From Cunninghamella blakesleeana (Eukaryota > Mucoromycota > Mucoromycetes > Mucorales > Cunninghamellaceae), in the NCBI GenBank assembly GCA_017871115.1, contig JAFCIZ010000003.1, positions 56,001-120,000 of the forward strand: a stretch of DNA of 64,000 bases, written 5' to 3'. This document shows positions 24,054 to 34,059 of this stretch, piece by piece. The notes under the pieces were generated by a model. It saw nothing but the letters and a program-made list of their open reading frames with translations, was not told the DNA's origin and did no database searches. Each line of letters opens with the position of its first letter. The first letter of the stretch is position 1. The position numbers and the translations under genes are program-made.

Positions 24054-26279
24054 GATCTATGTATATATTTATATCGTCGTTTAAGCAAATATTATTTTAA
24101 AATTAATAAAAAGAAAAAGAAATAAAAAATATATATGTTTCGCTCTTTTATGATTTTTTTTTTTTTTTTGGAAAAACATATTCATCTATATTTGGAAACA
24201 ACTTACGAATGACTGATCTAAAATGGGAATTAAATTATGGCTGATCTGAAAATTTTACTATATTATTTTTCTATTTCGGCACCAACGGTAATAAAAAACA
24301 ATAGTTCAAAACTTAAAAATACTAAATAAAATACCAAGTTGCGTTGGTCTTTTTTTTTTTTTTTAGGCATAACACTGCGTTTAAATATACTGATTTCATA
24401 AGAACATTGTTACATATCAAAATAACTTTTATTCGTTTCTAACACAGCTAAAAATATAGCCTCTTTTGTCGACTTTGACATATTGATACTCTGTATAAAA
24501 AAGAAGTTTTTTTAATAAAAAGCTATAGTTAATCATAACATTAATATCTATGATATAAATACAAAAACTATGCTGAAATAACTATATACCGTCTTTAAAT
24601 AGATCCTTTGTCATATTTTTTACCCCAAAATACGTTTAAAAAAACGAGATAACTATTAATATTAATATTATCATTATTCCCGCCCTATTTTTTTATTCCA
24701 TTATTTTATTTTGCACCTCTCTTCAAGTAACAAATTACTGTAGTTTAAGTAACAAATTTGAAACAACTCTACTGTACAGTTTCTAATCATCAAGTTTAAT
24801 CAATTACAAATTCAGTCAATTGATCAGTAGTAAAAAATTACAAATTATTGGTGAATGCGTAATTATTTTTTTTCATCGTCAACCAGTAGTTTAATATCAT
24901 CAGGTATTTTATATCTACTTTTTTTAGTATATTCGCTATTATTTACTAACTAAATATATGTATAAAGAGAATTGTTGTCTAAAAAGAATGATATTTACAT
25001 ATAGATTAATCAAAAATATATCTGCATCAACACCATCATTTTATTGCCATTGATAAAAATATCCGAACTATTTTCATATAAATTTTCTACCATGCTTTTT
25101 TATAACCCTTTCTTCAATGTGAGGCATAAAATCACTATTTGTAATTATAATATGTTTGGCTTCTTTCTTGATTAGTAAATTCTATATTTCTGTATTCAAT
25201 ATATTGGTGTTTAAAAAGTTGTAAAGGGTTACTGGTATTATAAAAAAAAATTTTCATTTTTTTATTTTATTTTTTATTTTTTGTTTTTGATGCCCCATCC
25301 ATCCTTGATAGTGGTTACTTTTACATCTAAAATAAAACACATTTATAAATATAATAAGCTAGTACTGCTACTAGCCTTATATTCTAATCCAAATATTCAA
25401 CCATATATATCGTTATTAATATCTACCTTTATTCTTTTCCAATATTGGAGCTAAGCTAACTATCCACTTGTTTTGAACCAAAATTTCCTATCTGATCTAT
25501 GCAAACTAAAAATATAACAATAAAAAAAAAAATATTAATAATAGTGAATATTAATATTAGCATTTTAATACTTTCCGGCTGTCATTCTTCAATTTTTTTT
25601 AATAGAGCCATTATTTCTTTATGAGTATTGCTTTCGTAATTATCAACATTGTTTATAGACACTGTATTTGATTACTAGGATGGTAACTCCAATTTAATAA
25701 AACATTAATAAATTAAAGTATTTTGATAAGGTACTTTTCTAAAAAGAAAATAGAAAAAGAAAACTATTAATTTTTTAAAAAAAAACTATTTAAATTTCCT
25801 CCCACTATTTTTTTTCTTCTACTCTCAATTTTTTTAAAACAAAAAAGTATATACTTTTTTTTATGTATCAAACACGAATAACTAAACCTTACACTATCAA
25901 TAAACTTAAAAAACAACAAGATGGAAAGATTTAAAAAAGAAAGACTAGATTTAGTTATTTATGTACTTTAATCATTTTCAAATGAAATATTTTATTATCA
26001 TTAATATCGCTATATATATATATATCACCCTGCACCACCAAGCTAACATTTTAATGTATTATTCTCAGCGTTCTTCTCAAGGCGTTTCAATTAATATTGT
26101 AAGTTACTTTTATATAAAACAAATTTAATCGAATTTATATTAGTATTTATATTATTAACACCTACACTATTAATATTAATATTTATATTTATTTTATCAT
26201 TTATGTTATTATTTATATTATTTACCAGTATTCGAGATATATGACCAACAAACAGTGATAGTTACCATCAGTAGGTAGA

Positions 26280-26316
<37 letters not shown>

Positions 26317-26800
26317 TAATTATTTATGCACATTTTTATATGGATACCAGTATAAACGAGGAAGTATATGGTGTTCTGAAAAATGGAAAGTAAATGGATA
26401 TGATAATTTATAATCATCTCATATATTGTATGGTAATTGTTACTGTTATCATCTGTAGATAGGTTATATGTTGTATAATATAATTACATGTTTTTTAGAG
26501 AAATTATATAAAAATAAAAGAATGCACATTTACATAAAAAACAAATATTTAAATATGAAATCATCAAGGATTATATTAACTATAACAAAAATTATATAAC
26601 CATTTTGTGATTTTATAACTAACCTTTACAACATTTTGACTAGTTATTTATTCTACTCACTCTAATTTAATATAACTTTCATGTTACTATTTTATATGGT
26701 GATATAATATACTTATTTATATATTTATATAATAAAGAAAAATGGAAATAAAAATAAAACAATTCATTTATAATGTAATTAATTCTATATATCTAATTAT
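24054..26800. other. 2.7-kb intergenic region
   Basis: No confident gene. The first 350 bp include the likely promoter of hydrolase copy 2, with the TTACGAAT motif at 24203. A weak two-exon candidate (26054-26098 joined to 26351-26413) would code for only 35 aa and is described under findings. A (TA)n run lies at 26281-26312. Confidence 0.5.
24203..24222 (+). promoter_or_regulatory. shared TTACGAAT motif, hydrolase copy 2
   Basis: TTACGAATGACTGATCTAAA lies about 150 bp upstream of hydrolase copy 2. It matches the motif found twice upstream of copy 1 at a similar distance. Confidence 0.45.
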
Positions 26801-27886
26801 TTAAGAGCAGAAAGCGCCAGAGTTAGCAGGGATACCAGTACAGGACTTCTTTTTAGTACCTCCAGTAATATTAATGTTTGACCACTTCCAGTTTGAAGCA
26901 TTTTGGACCAAAATGTAAGTATTTGTACCTTTTGAAGCAACATCACCTTTTACATCATCAATAGTTAAAGATTTAATTGGAACACCACCAGTGGGGATTC
27001 CAGTTGGAGAACCATTTTCATAATCGCCTTGAATAACGATACCATTTTTTTGAATATTTTTTAAAGTGATATGTTGATAAGTAATATTTTCAACGGAGCC
27101 AGTAGCCTTGTAAACAGTTTTAATTCTGATACCATTATCAGAATCAACAATAGAACAACCATCTACTAATACACCATTCACTACATTATTACTTCTACCA
27201 CCAACAGAACCAATAGAAATACCATGACCACCAGAACAATAATTTCTCAAGAATTTTATATTGGTACCAGAATTCACAGCTAAACAATCATCTTGATTAT
27301 AAATAGTAGAGTCAGAAATGGTAACATCATCAGAACTTCCTACATCAAATGCATCGGTATTATGACCACCTTTGGTATCACCATCTTTATTATTAAGATT
27401 AATGGATGATATTTGAACCTTATTAGCTCCATTAACAGAAAAAGCATGAACAGGAGTGTTACGAATATTCAAATTTTTAATAGTAGAATCAATAAGTTTG
27501 TTCATTTTGAAAAACTTAGGTTTGTCTTTACCACCATTACCACCTTTTCCATCCCACCATCTTTCACCTTGGCAATCAATTAAATTACCCTTAGCACCTT
27601 GGATATGCACATTAGTACCACTAACGGAAATCAAGGGCCCTTCCCATTCTTTATAACCAAAGGTAGTTTTCCCTTTAAAAGTAACAAATGTGTTTTTCTT
27701 TAAATTAGTAAGATCAAGGGTTTGACCAGCAGGTACATTCAAGTTTTCAATAATAATGTTGGTACAAGATTTCTTGATGTTGGATATATTACTAAGCGAA
27801 CTTCCTGTGATAGTACATGAAGTAGGTGCTGCACTTATGTAGTTAACAAAAGCACCTAAAAGAATAACGCTATTGAAGATTTTCAT
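26801..27886 (-). CDS. secreted endo-polygalacturonase (GH28)
   Basis: Intronless gene of 361 aa. The enzyme cleaves alpha-1,4-galacturonan (pectate) outside the cell. A signal peptide occupies about residues 1-20 (ending ISAAP). The body is a right-handed beta-helix of repeated short strands. All GH28 active-site motifs are present: NTDAF with Asp178, QDDC with Asp199-Asp200, GGHGISIG with His221 and RIK at 254-256. Length and the QDDCLAVNSG and GGHGISIG motifs match endo-acting fungal enzymes, including those of Rhizopus. Conserved C-terminal cysteines are kept. It has no introns, unlike most genes here. A TATAAAAG box lies about 100 bp upstream. It indicates a plant-material-degrading lifestyle. 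Confidence 0.95.
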   Translation of the reverse strand: MKIFNSVILLGAFVNYISAAPTSCTITGSSLSNISNIKKSCTNIIIENLNVPAGQTLDLTNLKKNTFVTFKGKTTFGYKEWEGPLISVSGTNVHIQGAKGNLIDCQGERWWDGKGGNGGKDKPKFFKMNKLIDSTIKNLNIRNTPVHAFSVNGANKVQISSINLNNKDGDTKGGHNTDAFDVGSSDDVTISDSTIYNQDDCLAVNSGTNIKFLRNYCSGGHGISIGSVGGRSNNVVNGVLVDGCSIVDSDNGIRIKTVYKATGSVENITYQHITLKNIQKNGIVIQGDYENGSPTGIPTGGVPIKSLTIDDVKGDVASKGTNTYILVQNASNWKWSNINITGGTKKKSCTGIPANSGAFCS

Positions 27887-27983
27887 TTTGTAAAAGAAAA
27901 AAAATGATTATTATTTATATGGTATCAGTGATAATAAATTGATAAAAGATATGAATGAGAGAGAAAAAAAAAGAAATTAATGG

Positions 27984-27991
27984 CTTTTATA
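27984..27991 (-). promoter_or_regulatory. TATA box of polygalacturonase gene
   Basis: TATAAAAG on the minus strand, about 100 bp upstream of the PG start codon at 27886. Confidence 0.45.
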
Positions 27992-30282
27992 GTTTTTTTT
28001 TTTTTAAAAAAAAAATTGCACTATCTATAATATCTTATTGAGTGTTGCATCCGATGAAAAAAAAAAAAAATAAAGGCACTGAAAGGCTATTCCATGGGAG
28101 AGATATCACTAAATTTAGTACAAGATCAATATATAATAATATCTACGCTTTTTACATATTTGGAAAAAATCCTTTGTAGAATATTTTTTAAATGATAATA
28201 TTAATATTTAAAATGGTGTTACTATTGATGTTGAAAATCGAGACTTCATTATTTTGTGAAATTGTGTGTAAATATAGTATAAAACTGACGCTTATAACTA
28301 AAGAAATAATATATCTAATGGCTAACTTTATTGAATTATTTGAAAGAAAATCCAAACAATTATTGCTAAAATATTGAGTCAATGGGTTATTTATTACATA
28401 TCAAAATAATAAAATAATAAAAGGTTAGATTTATACATGTCGGTAACTAAATATATATATATATATATATATAATCAGATTTAAAGTTGAAGGTAAAGGG
28501 TTGTTCAAAATAATATAATGCAAAAAAGCTTGTTTAAGGCAATATTTTATTGCAAGATACCAAGTTAATTACTTTTATTAAATATTTATATTAAATTATT
28601 ATTTTTAGTGAAAGAAGTTTATTTTATCTTTGATTTAGATGGTGATACAATTTAAATTATGTAATTTTCTTAAATGGTGATACATTAGTTTATACACATA
28701 TTTATTTAATCTGATTATTTTTATAACGATTTATAAATTTGTAATATGAATTAATGGTGAGAAATTTTTGAACAATATGACAAAAATCATATTTTTATAA
28801 CAATACTTGAATGGATTACCTCCAATTGGTTATATACATATAAAAAAATTAAGTGGGTAACTGAATATATTCGCGTACTAAAAATCACTCGACATAGTGA
28901 AATACTTGACTTGGTTAACATGAAATAAACCATTTTATACCATCGTTATCAAACATGTAATTATACATTCATTAATGGCTATGTTCATATTTAAAACAAA
29001 TGGAAAATAAAGTTCCATGGAATAACAATAATATTTATAAAATATTACAATGGAATAAACTTTTCGGTTACATAATAACCGATTAATTAATAAACTATTG
29101 AATGGTATTGCTATAATGGTTAATTAAACCAATGTTACAATTGATAAAATGCATTATATTTATGTTTATGGTAAAAATAAATAAATCTGGTATACAGAAT
29201 GGTCCCAAAAAAACGAGTTAAAGATTGAAATTATATTAAACATCGGGAAAATTCTGAAAAAAAAAAAAAATTCGAGAGTTTTACTATATAAAGAAACATA
29301 TCAAGAAAATCAACGGATATTGAATTCTTTTATAACATGTTTATATATATATACTTATTTTATTTTATTTATCATTATGTGCTATTACATTTTTACATGT
29401 ATTAATTGCTTAATTATCATACTCAATCCTAAATATTCTTATTAACAAATATATATATATATATGTGTGTGTGTGTAACTCTATTAACATCATTTTCAAA
29501 AAAAAAAAAATAAGCAATATGTTCACAATCAGTTGATTGTATTCGGTTCAAGCCGCTTTCTCTTTTTATTTTATTTTTTAAAAAAAACAGTGAGTAGTAT
29601 AATAATAATATAACATAAAAGAAACAAATAAAGATAGCTGATTATTAAAATTTTAACATATATCTGCTCATTATTTGGAAACTACTATTTGGATTTATTA
29701 CAAAAAAACTTGGAATTAATATAAAATGTGATTCTGCAAAGCGATGAATGATACAATATTAAAATGAATTAAATAATATATTGAGCTAACTATATTTATA
29801 TAGAATATATAAAAACACTGCCAACTATTTATTATGCTTAATTTTATATGTATGAAAGATCGAATAGTATAATCATTAAAGAATAGAAATTATATTATAA
29901 AATTGCTAACATGGTTGACATATATTTTAAATAGCGTAATATTTTCTTAATAGTATATGTATATATGTATATATATAATATAAAAATAAAAATAATAATC
30001 TTATAACGTTTAATAATAGAAAATCAAAAAAATTTATTTTGAGAGTACATCCAAAATAAGATGATTAATATTAGGTTCAAAAAAAAAGTAACAAATAAAA
30101 ATTAAATGATTATTTTAATTTCATTATTATTATCATTTATTGATGATTTATTATATTATATTAAATTGGAAACTTAAGAAAAAAAACAAAAAATTATACC
30201 ATTAGAATTTAATAAATAATCTTGTATTATTTTAAAACTACTCTCGTCTATTATTTAATTAATTGGTATTAGAGTATATACT

Positions 30283-30293
30283 ATTACTATTAC

Positions 30294-30392
<99 letters not shown>

Positions 30393-30415
30393 CATTATTA
30401 TTATTATTATTATTA
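30283..30415. repeat. (TTA)n microsatellite
   Basis: About 130 bp of almost uninterrupted TTA/ATT trinucleotide with only a few interruptions (TAC near the start, ATC near 30392). The apparent poly-Ile open frame across it is an artefact. Confidence 0.95.
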
Positions 30416-31628
30416 ACGTTTTAAATATATATACTATATAGTAAAAGTAGGTCATTATAAAAAACAGGATCAAAATGTTTCTTTTCTTTTGCTAATAATT
30501 TTACACAAGTTAATAAAGTAAAATAAAAATAGGTTACAGAAATAACCCCTATTCAAAACGAAGCAGTATTATTAAAATTTTATATATACAATAAATATAT
30601 ATACACCCATATACTAATAATTTTATAGTTTGATATATGTTAAATAGCATATTTTAACTTTTTAAAGTATTAGTCCAGATATATATTTAATAATTTTAAT
30701 ATTGTTGTATTTAACATAAAATAATGGTGATGAACGACTTCATAATTTATAACCCACTTATACTTCATATGAAATATTTGATATTTAATATAAAATTACT
30801 ACTGTGTACATGGTATGAAATGAACCATACATATTAGTCCATCCTATATTTTAGCCTTATATCTCCCAATCCTACAGATCCATTACCATATGGGTACTTT
30901 AAACCCTACCCTAATTCACGTTTGCCAGATAGCTCTATAGTTTTATTTCATACTATACATTATATAAATTAAGTAATCCACCCAAAAAGAATAAATATAA
31001 CGCTTGTTTTAAAGGCTGAACAAAAATTTTAAAATTTTTTTAATTTGATAAATTCAACAAACATACATATAAGAATTGGTTTGAAAAAAAAAAAAAAAAA
31101 AAAAAAAGTCAAATAATAATATAGTTACTTATATAAAATTATGATTACCAATGAATGGTGCAAGCTACTATAAATTATTGCCTTTTTCTAATTTTATCAT
31201 TTATAAAATTATAAAATACAACATTCATTTTTAAAATACGATAATTTTTTTCAAAGCCCATATATTCCTTATTTATATATATTAGCTCCCATATATAGAT
31301 TTAATTTAGTTTTTAATATAGAATACAAAGATTATAAATGTATTAATAAATGTTTATTTGTTTACAAAAAATATATCTGATCCAAATCGATGGGGATTTA
31401 TTTTTTATGAAATTTATTAGCAAAAAAATGCTCAATACAGATAATTTGGTCTAAAAAAAAATTTAAAAAGTGTAAGGTTTAAAATTTGGGTTATAAACCA
31501 TTTATTTTTCAATGTGGATTATATTTATTCTTAAAAAACGTAACAAGTTTTAACTAATATAATATTAAAAAAAAATTCAAAATATTTTTAGGATCATATA
31601 TAATAGGGTGGTCTAGCCAATCAAAAAA

Positions 31629-31712
31629 GCAGATGTGGCCGAGTGGTCTAAGGCGACAGGTTTAAGTTCTGTTGTGCGACAGCACGCGTGGGTTCGAACC
31701 CCACCGTCTGCA
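31629..31712 (+). tRNA. tRNA-Leu (anticodon UAA)
   Basis: An 84-nt class II tRNA. The acceptor stem is GCAGATG/CGTCTGC with one G-T pair and discriminator A. The D arm contains TGGCCGAGTGG (A box). The anticodon loop is TTTAAGT with TAA at the anticodon position. The extended variable arm is expected for Leu. The T arm is GTGGG-TTCGAAC-CCCAC (B box GGTTCGAACCC). No intron. A T-run (TCTTTTTT) starting a few bases after the 3' end is a Pol III terminator. The genomic CCA right after the discriminator is probably chance, since eukaryotic CCA is added after transcription. Confidence 0.95.
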
Positions 31713-31715
31713 CCA

Positions 31716-31723
31716 TCTTTTTT
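31716..31723 (+). terminator. Pol III T-run terminator of tRNA-Leu
   Basis: The run TCTTTTTT follows the tRNA 3' end by a few bases, as expected for RNA polymerase III termination. Confidence 0.7.
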
Positions 31724-31995
31724 AGTATTTTTATCCGGCTAAATGATTAACCATTTTGAATGCGTTATTTATTTTTATTATTGTTGTTGATTATTTTAGT
31801 TGTTTAAAAAATGAAATTTCTTTTGTTGCGGTATTATTTTAGCTGTTGTGTAAAGTGGTATTATATGGGTCTTTGGTTAAGATTTATTTTTTGAAATGAG
31901 GAATGAGTATTGTTGTGTGGGTTTTTGTTTAAGATTTATTTTTTTTAAATGAGGAATGAGTATTATAAGTAATATTTGATATGTATAATATAATT

Positions 31996-32460
31996 CCAGT
32001 GAGCACCAGTTCCTGTTTTATAAGTAGAACGACTTAATATAAAGGAATAAAAAAAATAAAATAAAATAAAGTAAAAATAAAGAAATAAAAAATATAAAAA
32101 TTTTAAAAGGTGTAATATAATTACAGGATTAAAGAGAGATTTCAGTAACCGCAATGTAAAATAAATATAATAAGAAAATTTAAAAAGTAATTTAAATTTG
32201 AGTTGTTGAAAAATATTTAAGTAAATAAATATAAAAATATAAAATAAAATAATATAGTTTGTTATAAAAAAAAATAGATAAATTCAGTAATTTGAATAAG
32301 TTATAAGTAAAATAAGTTAAAATTATAAAATATGATTTATAAAGTGGACAAGTTCAATAATTATTTAATAGATAATAATTTATTATAAAAATTTGACAAT
32401 TTAAAAGAAAGAAAGAGAGAAAAATTGGTTCTATTTATATTTAAAAAAAAATTAAAATTT
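31996..32460 (+). repeat. direct repeat, copy A, with conserved core
   Basis: About 465 bp that recurs as copy B at 32730-33205. It begins with the core CCAGTGAGCACCAGTTCCTG then TTTTATAAGTAGAACGACTT (31996-32035). It ends with the block AAATTTGACAATTT, an AAGAAAGAGA purine stretch and TTGGTTCTATTTATATTT. The interior is A/T-rich and diverged between copies, whereas the core is identical. I see no open frame, terminal repeat or transposase, so the element type is unknown. Confidence 0.85.
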
Positions 32461-32484
32461 ATAAGGATCGGGTAAGGAACAAAA

Positions 32485-32635
32485 GCACCTTGGTGTTTTT
32501 GTACCTTTGGTGTTTTTGCACCTTTGGTGTTTTTGCACCTTGGTGTTTTTGCACCTTGGTGTTTTTGCACCTTGGTGTTTTTGCACCTTGGTGTTTTTGC
32601 ACCTTGGTGTTTTTGCACCTTGGTGTTTTTGCACC
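32485..32635. repeat. minisatellite of nine 16-17-bp hairpin units
   Basis: Nine tandem units of TTGGTGTTTTTGCACC (the first variants have an extra T or GTACC). Within each unit GGTG and CACC can pair around a TTTTTG loop, and CACC/GGTG also pair across unit joins around TT. The array sits between direct repeats A and B. The open frames through it in several phases are by-products of a repeat lacking stop codons. Confidence 0.95.
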
Positions 32636-32729
32636 AGTAGCACAAAGCCAATCCAAAAAAGGAAAGAAAAATCAGAGAGCGTTATTGCTAACAGTATTAT
32701 AAGTTATATTTGGAGTAGATAATAAGTTT

Positions 32730-33205
32730 CCAGTGAGCACCAGTTCCTGTTTTATAAGTAGAACGACTTAATATAAAGGAATAAAAAAATTAAAAAAAAA
32801 ATAAAAAGAGATAAAATAAAGATTATAAGTAAAATATAAGCAGGATTAAAGCAAAAGTTTAATGACCGCCAAGTAAAATAGTAGTAAAGAGTTTAAATGA
32901 TTTATATCAATAGTATGAAATATTTAAGTGAATAAATATTATTAAATAAAATAATATATAATAATATAAAATATTATAAAGTAAAGATAAAATAAAAATA
33001 AAATAATTTGTTAAATAAAATAGTTAAATTCAATAATTGAATATGTTATAGTAAGTTAAAATAATATAAAATTATAAAGTTTGTTTTATAAAATGGACAA
33101 GTTTAATTATCATTTAATAGATAATAATTCATTATAAAAATTTGACAATTTAAGAAAAAGAAAGAGAAAAAAATTGGTTCTATTTATATTTAAAAAAAAT
33201 TAAAA
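32730..33205 (+). repeat. direct repeat, copy B, with conserved core
   Basis: Second long copy, 734 bp downstream of copy A. The 40-bp core at 32730-32769 and the following TAATATAAAGGAATAAAAAA are identical to copy A. The 3' block AAATTTGACAATTT...TTGGTTCTATTTATATTT is also retained. Confidence 0.85.
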
Positions 33206-33265
33206 AAATTATTTAAATTATATTGAGAGTAGGGAAAAGAAATGAAAGCGACTTTCATATAGAAT

Positions 33266-33325
33266 GACGGCTCCAGGAACAGCGGTCCCAGGAACAACGG
33301 TTACAAGAACGGTGGTTCCAAAAAG
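33266..33325. repeat. 15-bp tandem repeat, four degenerate units
   Basis: Four units of about ACGGTTCCAGGAAC (33266-33280, 33281-33295, 33296-33310, 33311-33325) that are much more GC-rich than the surroundings. It could be read as a short repetitive peptide, but no open frame of useful length supports it. Origin unknown. Confidence 0.75.
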
Positions 33326-33450
33326 CAGTGACCAATTTAAGGAGCGCCATTGATACCACCATTGTTGACAGGATTATTATAGTTGTTTAAAAAGTAGAAT
33401 TTCCTTTTATAGTTTTGGAAAATAGGTAGTTTTATAATTTAGTTTAGTCG

Positions 33451-33492
33451 TCAGTGAGCACCAGCATCTTGTTTTATAAGTAGATACAACTT
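33451..33492 (+). repeat. repeat core, copy C (short, diverged)
   Basis: CAGTGAGCACCAG, then CATCTTG, then TTTTATAAGTAGATACAACTT. Only the core is kept. About 70 bp upstream is GTTGTTTAAAAAGTAGAATTTCC, also seen upstream of copies A and D. The 3' half differs in its loop but keeps the TAAGT/ACTTA pairing. Confidence 0.75.
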
Positions 33493-34014
33493 AGTTTAGA
33501 TTAATAGTTTAAAATGAAATGAAATAATAAAGTAAAATAGAATGAATTATATAACTGGATGAAGATCAACAATAATATAGATAAAATAAAGTAAATATAA
33601 TCTTTAGTTAAAAAGATGAGTTAATAGACTTATTTGTTTTAATATAAGTACTTTATTTTTATAAGAGGGATTAGCTGATTTTTTTCAAAAATAAAATAAA
33701 ATGGTCGAGTATTTATACTAAAATGATTTGAATTTAAAATAATGATCATTGATATATATATATAATGAAAATTATATCTGTGCCTTGCCTAAATATGGAA
33801 CGTTTAGCCAGAACATAACATTGTTTAAAAAGTGAAATTTCTTTCTGTTATGTGAGTTTTTTGTTTAATATTTATTTTATTGAGATGAGGAATAAGTATT
33901 ATAAGTAATATTTGATATTGTTATGTGAGTTGTTGTGTGTGTTTTTGGTAAGAATTATTTTTGTTACAAAAAAAGTAAGGGTTTGTATTTAAATTAATTA
34001 TAATAATATAATTT

Positions 34015-34053
34015 CCAGTGAGCACCAGTTCTTGTTTTATAAGTAGAACGACT
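34015..34053 (+). repeat. repeat core, copy D (short)
   Basis: CCAGTGAGCACCAGTTCTTG then TTTTATAAGTAGAACGACT, one substitution from copies A and B across most of its length. It is preceded by about 200 bp resembling the sequence before copy A (TGAGGAATAAGTATTATAAG and TTTAAAAAGTGAAATTTC). Confidence 0.8.
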
Positions 34054-34059
34054 CAAAGC

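Larger units (their letters stand above)
27887..31628. other. 3.7-kb gene-poor AT-rich tract
   Basis: I see no gene. It contains the PG promoter side, (TA)n runs at 28450-28470 and 29451-29462, a GTGTGTGT tract at 29465 and the large (TTA)n microsatellite at 30283-30415. Small open frames at 28188-28382 overlap on opposite strands and are unlikely to be coding. Confidence 0.6.

Noticed and set aside
28188..28382. Two overlapping frames on opposite strands
   Set aside because: Both are low-complexity and mutually antisense, with no features favouring either.
30255..30473. Poly-Ile open frame
   Set aside because: Translation of the (TTA)n microsatellite.
30895..30920. CCCTACCCTAA resembling fungal telomere repeats
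   Set aside because: Only two imperfect units in an interior position; not a telomere.
32485..32635. CRISPR-like repeated units
   Set aside because: Units are directly contiguous with no unique spacers, in a eukaryotic genome.
32361..32722. Several overlapping open frames on both strands encoding Cys/Lys/His or Phe/Leu/Ala repeats
   Set aside because: They run through the 16-17-bp minisatellite in several phases; the unit simply lacks stop codons.
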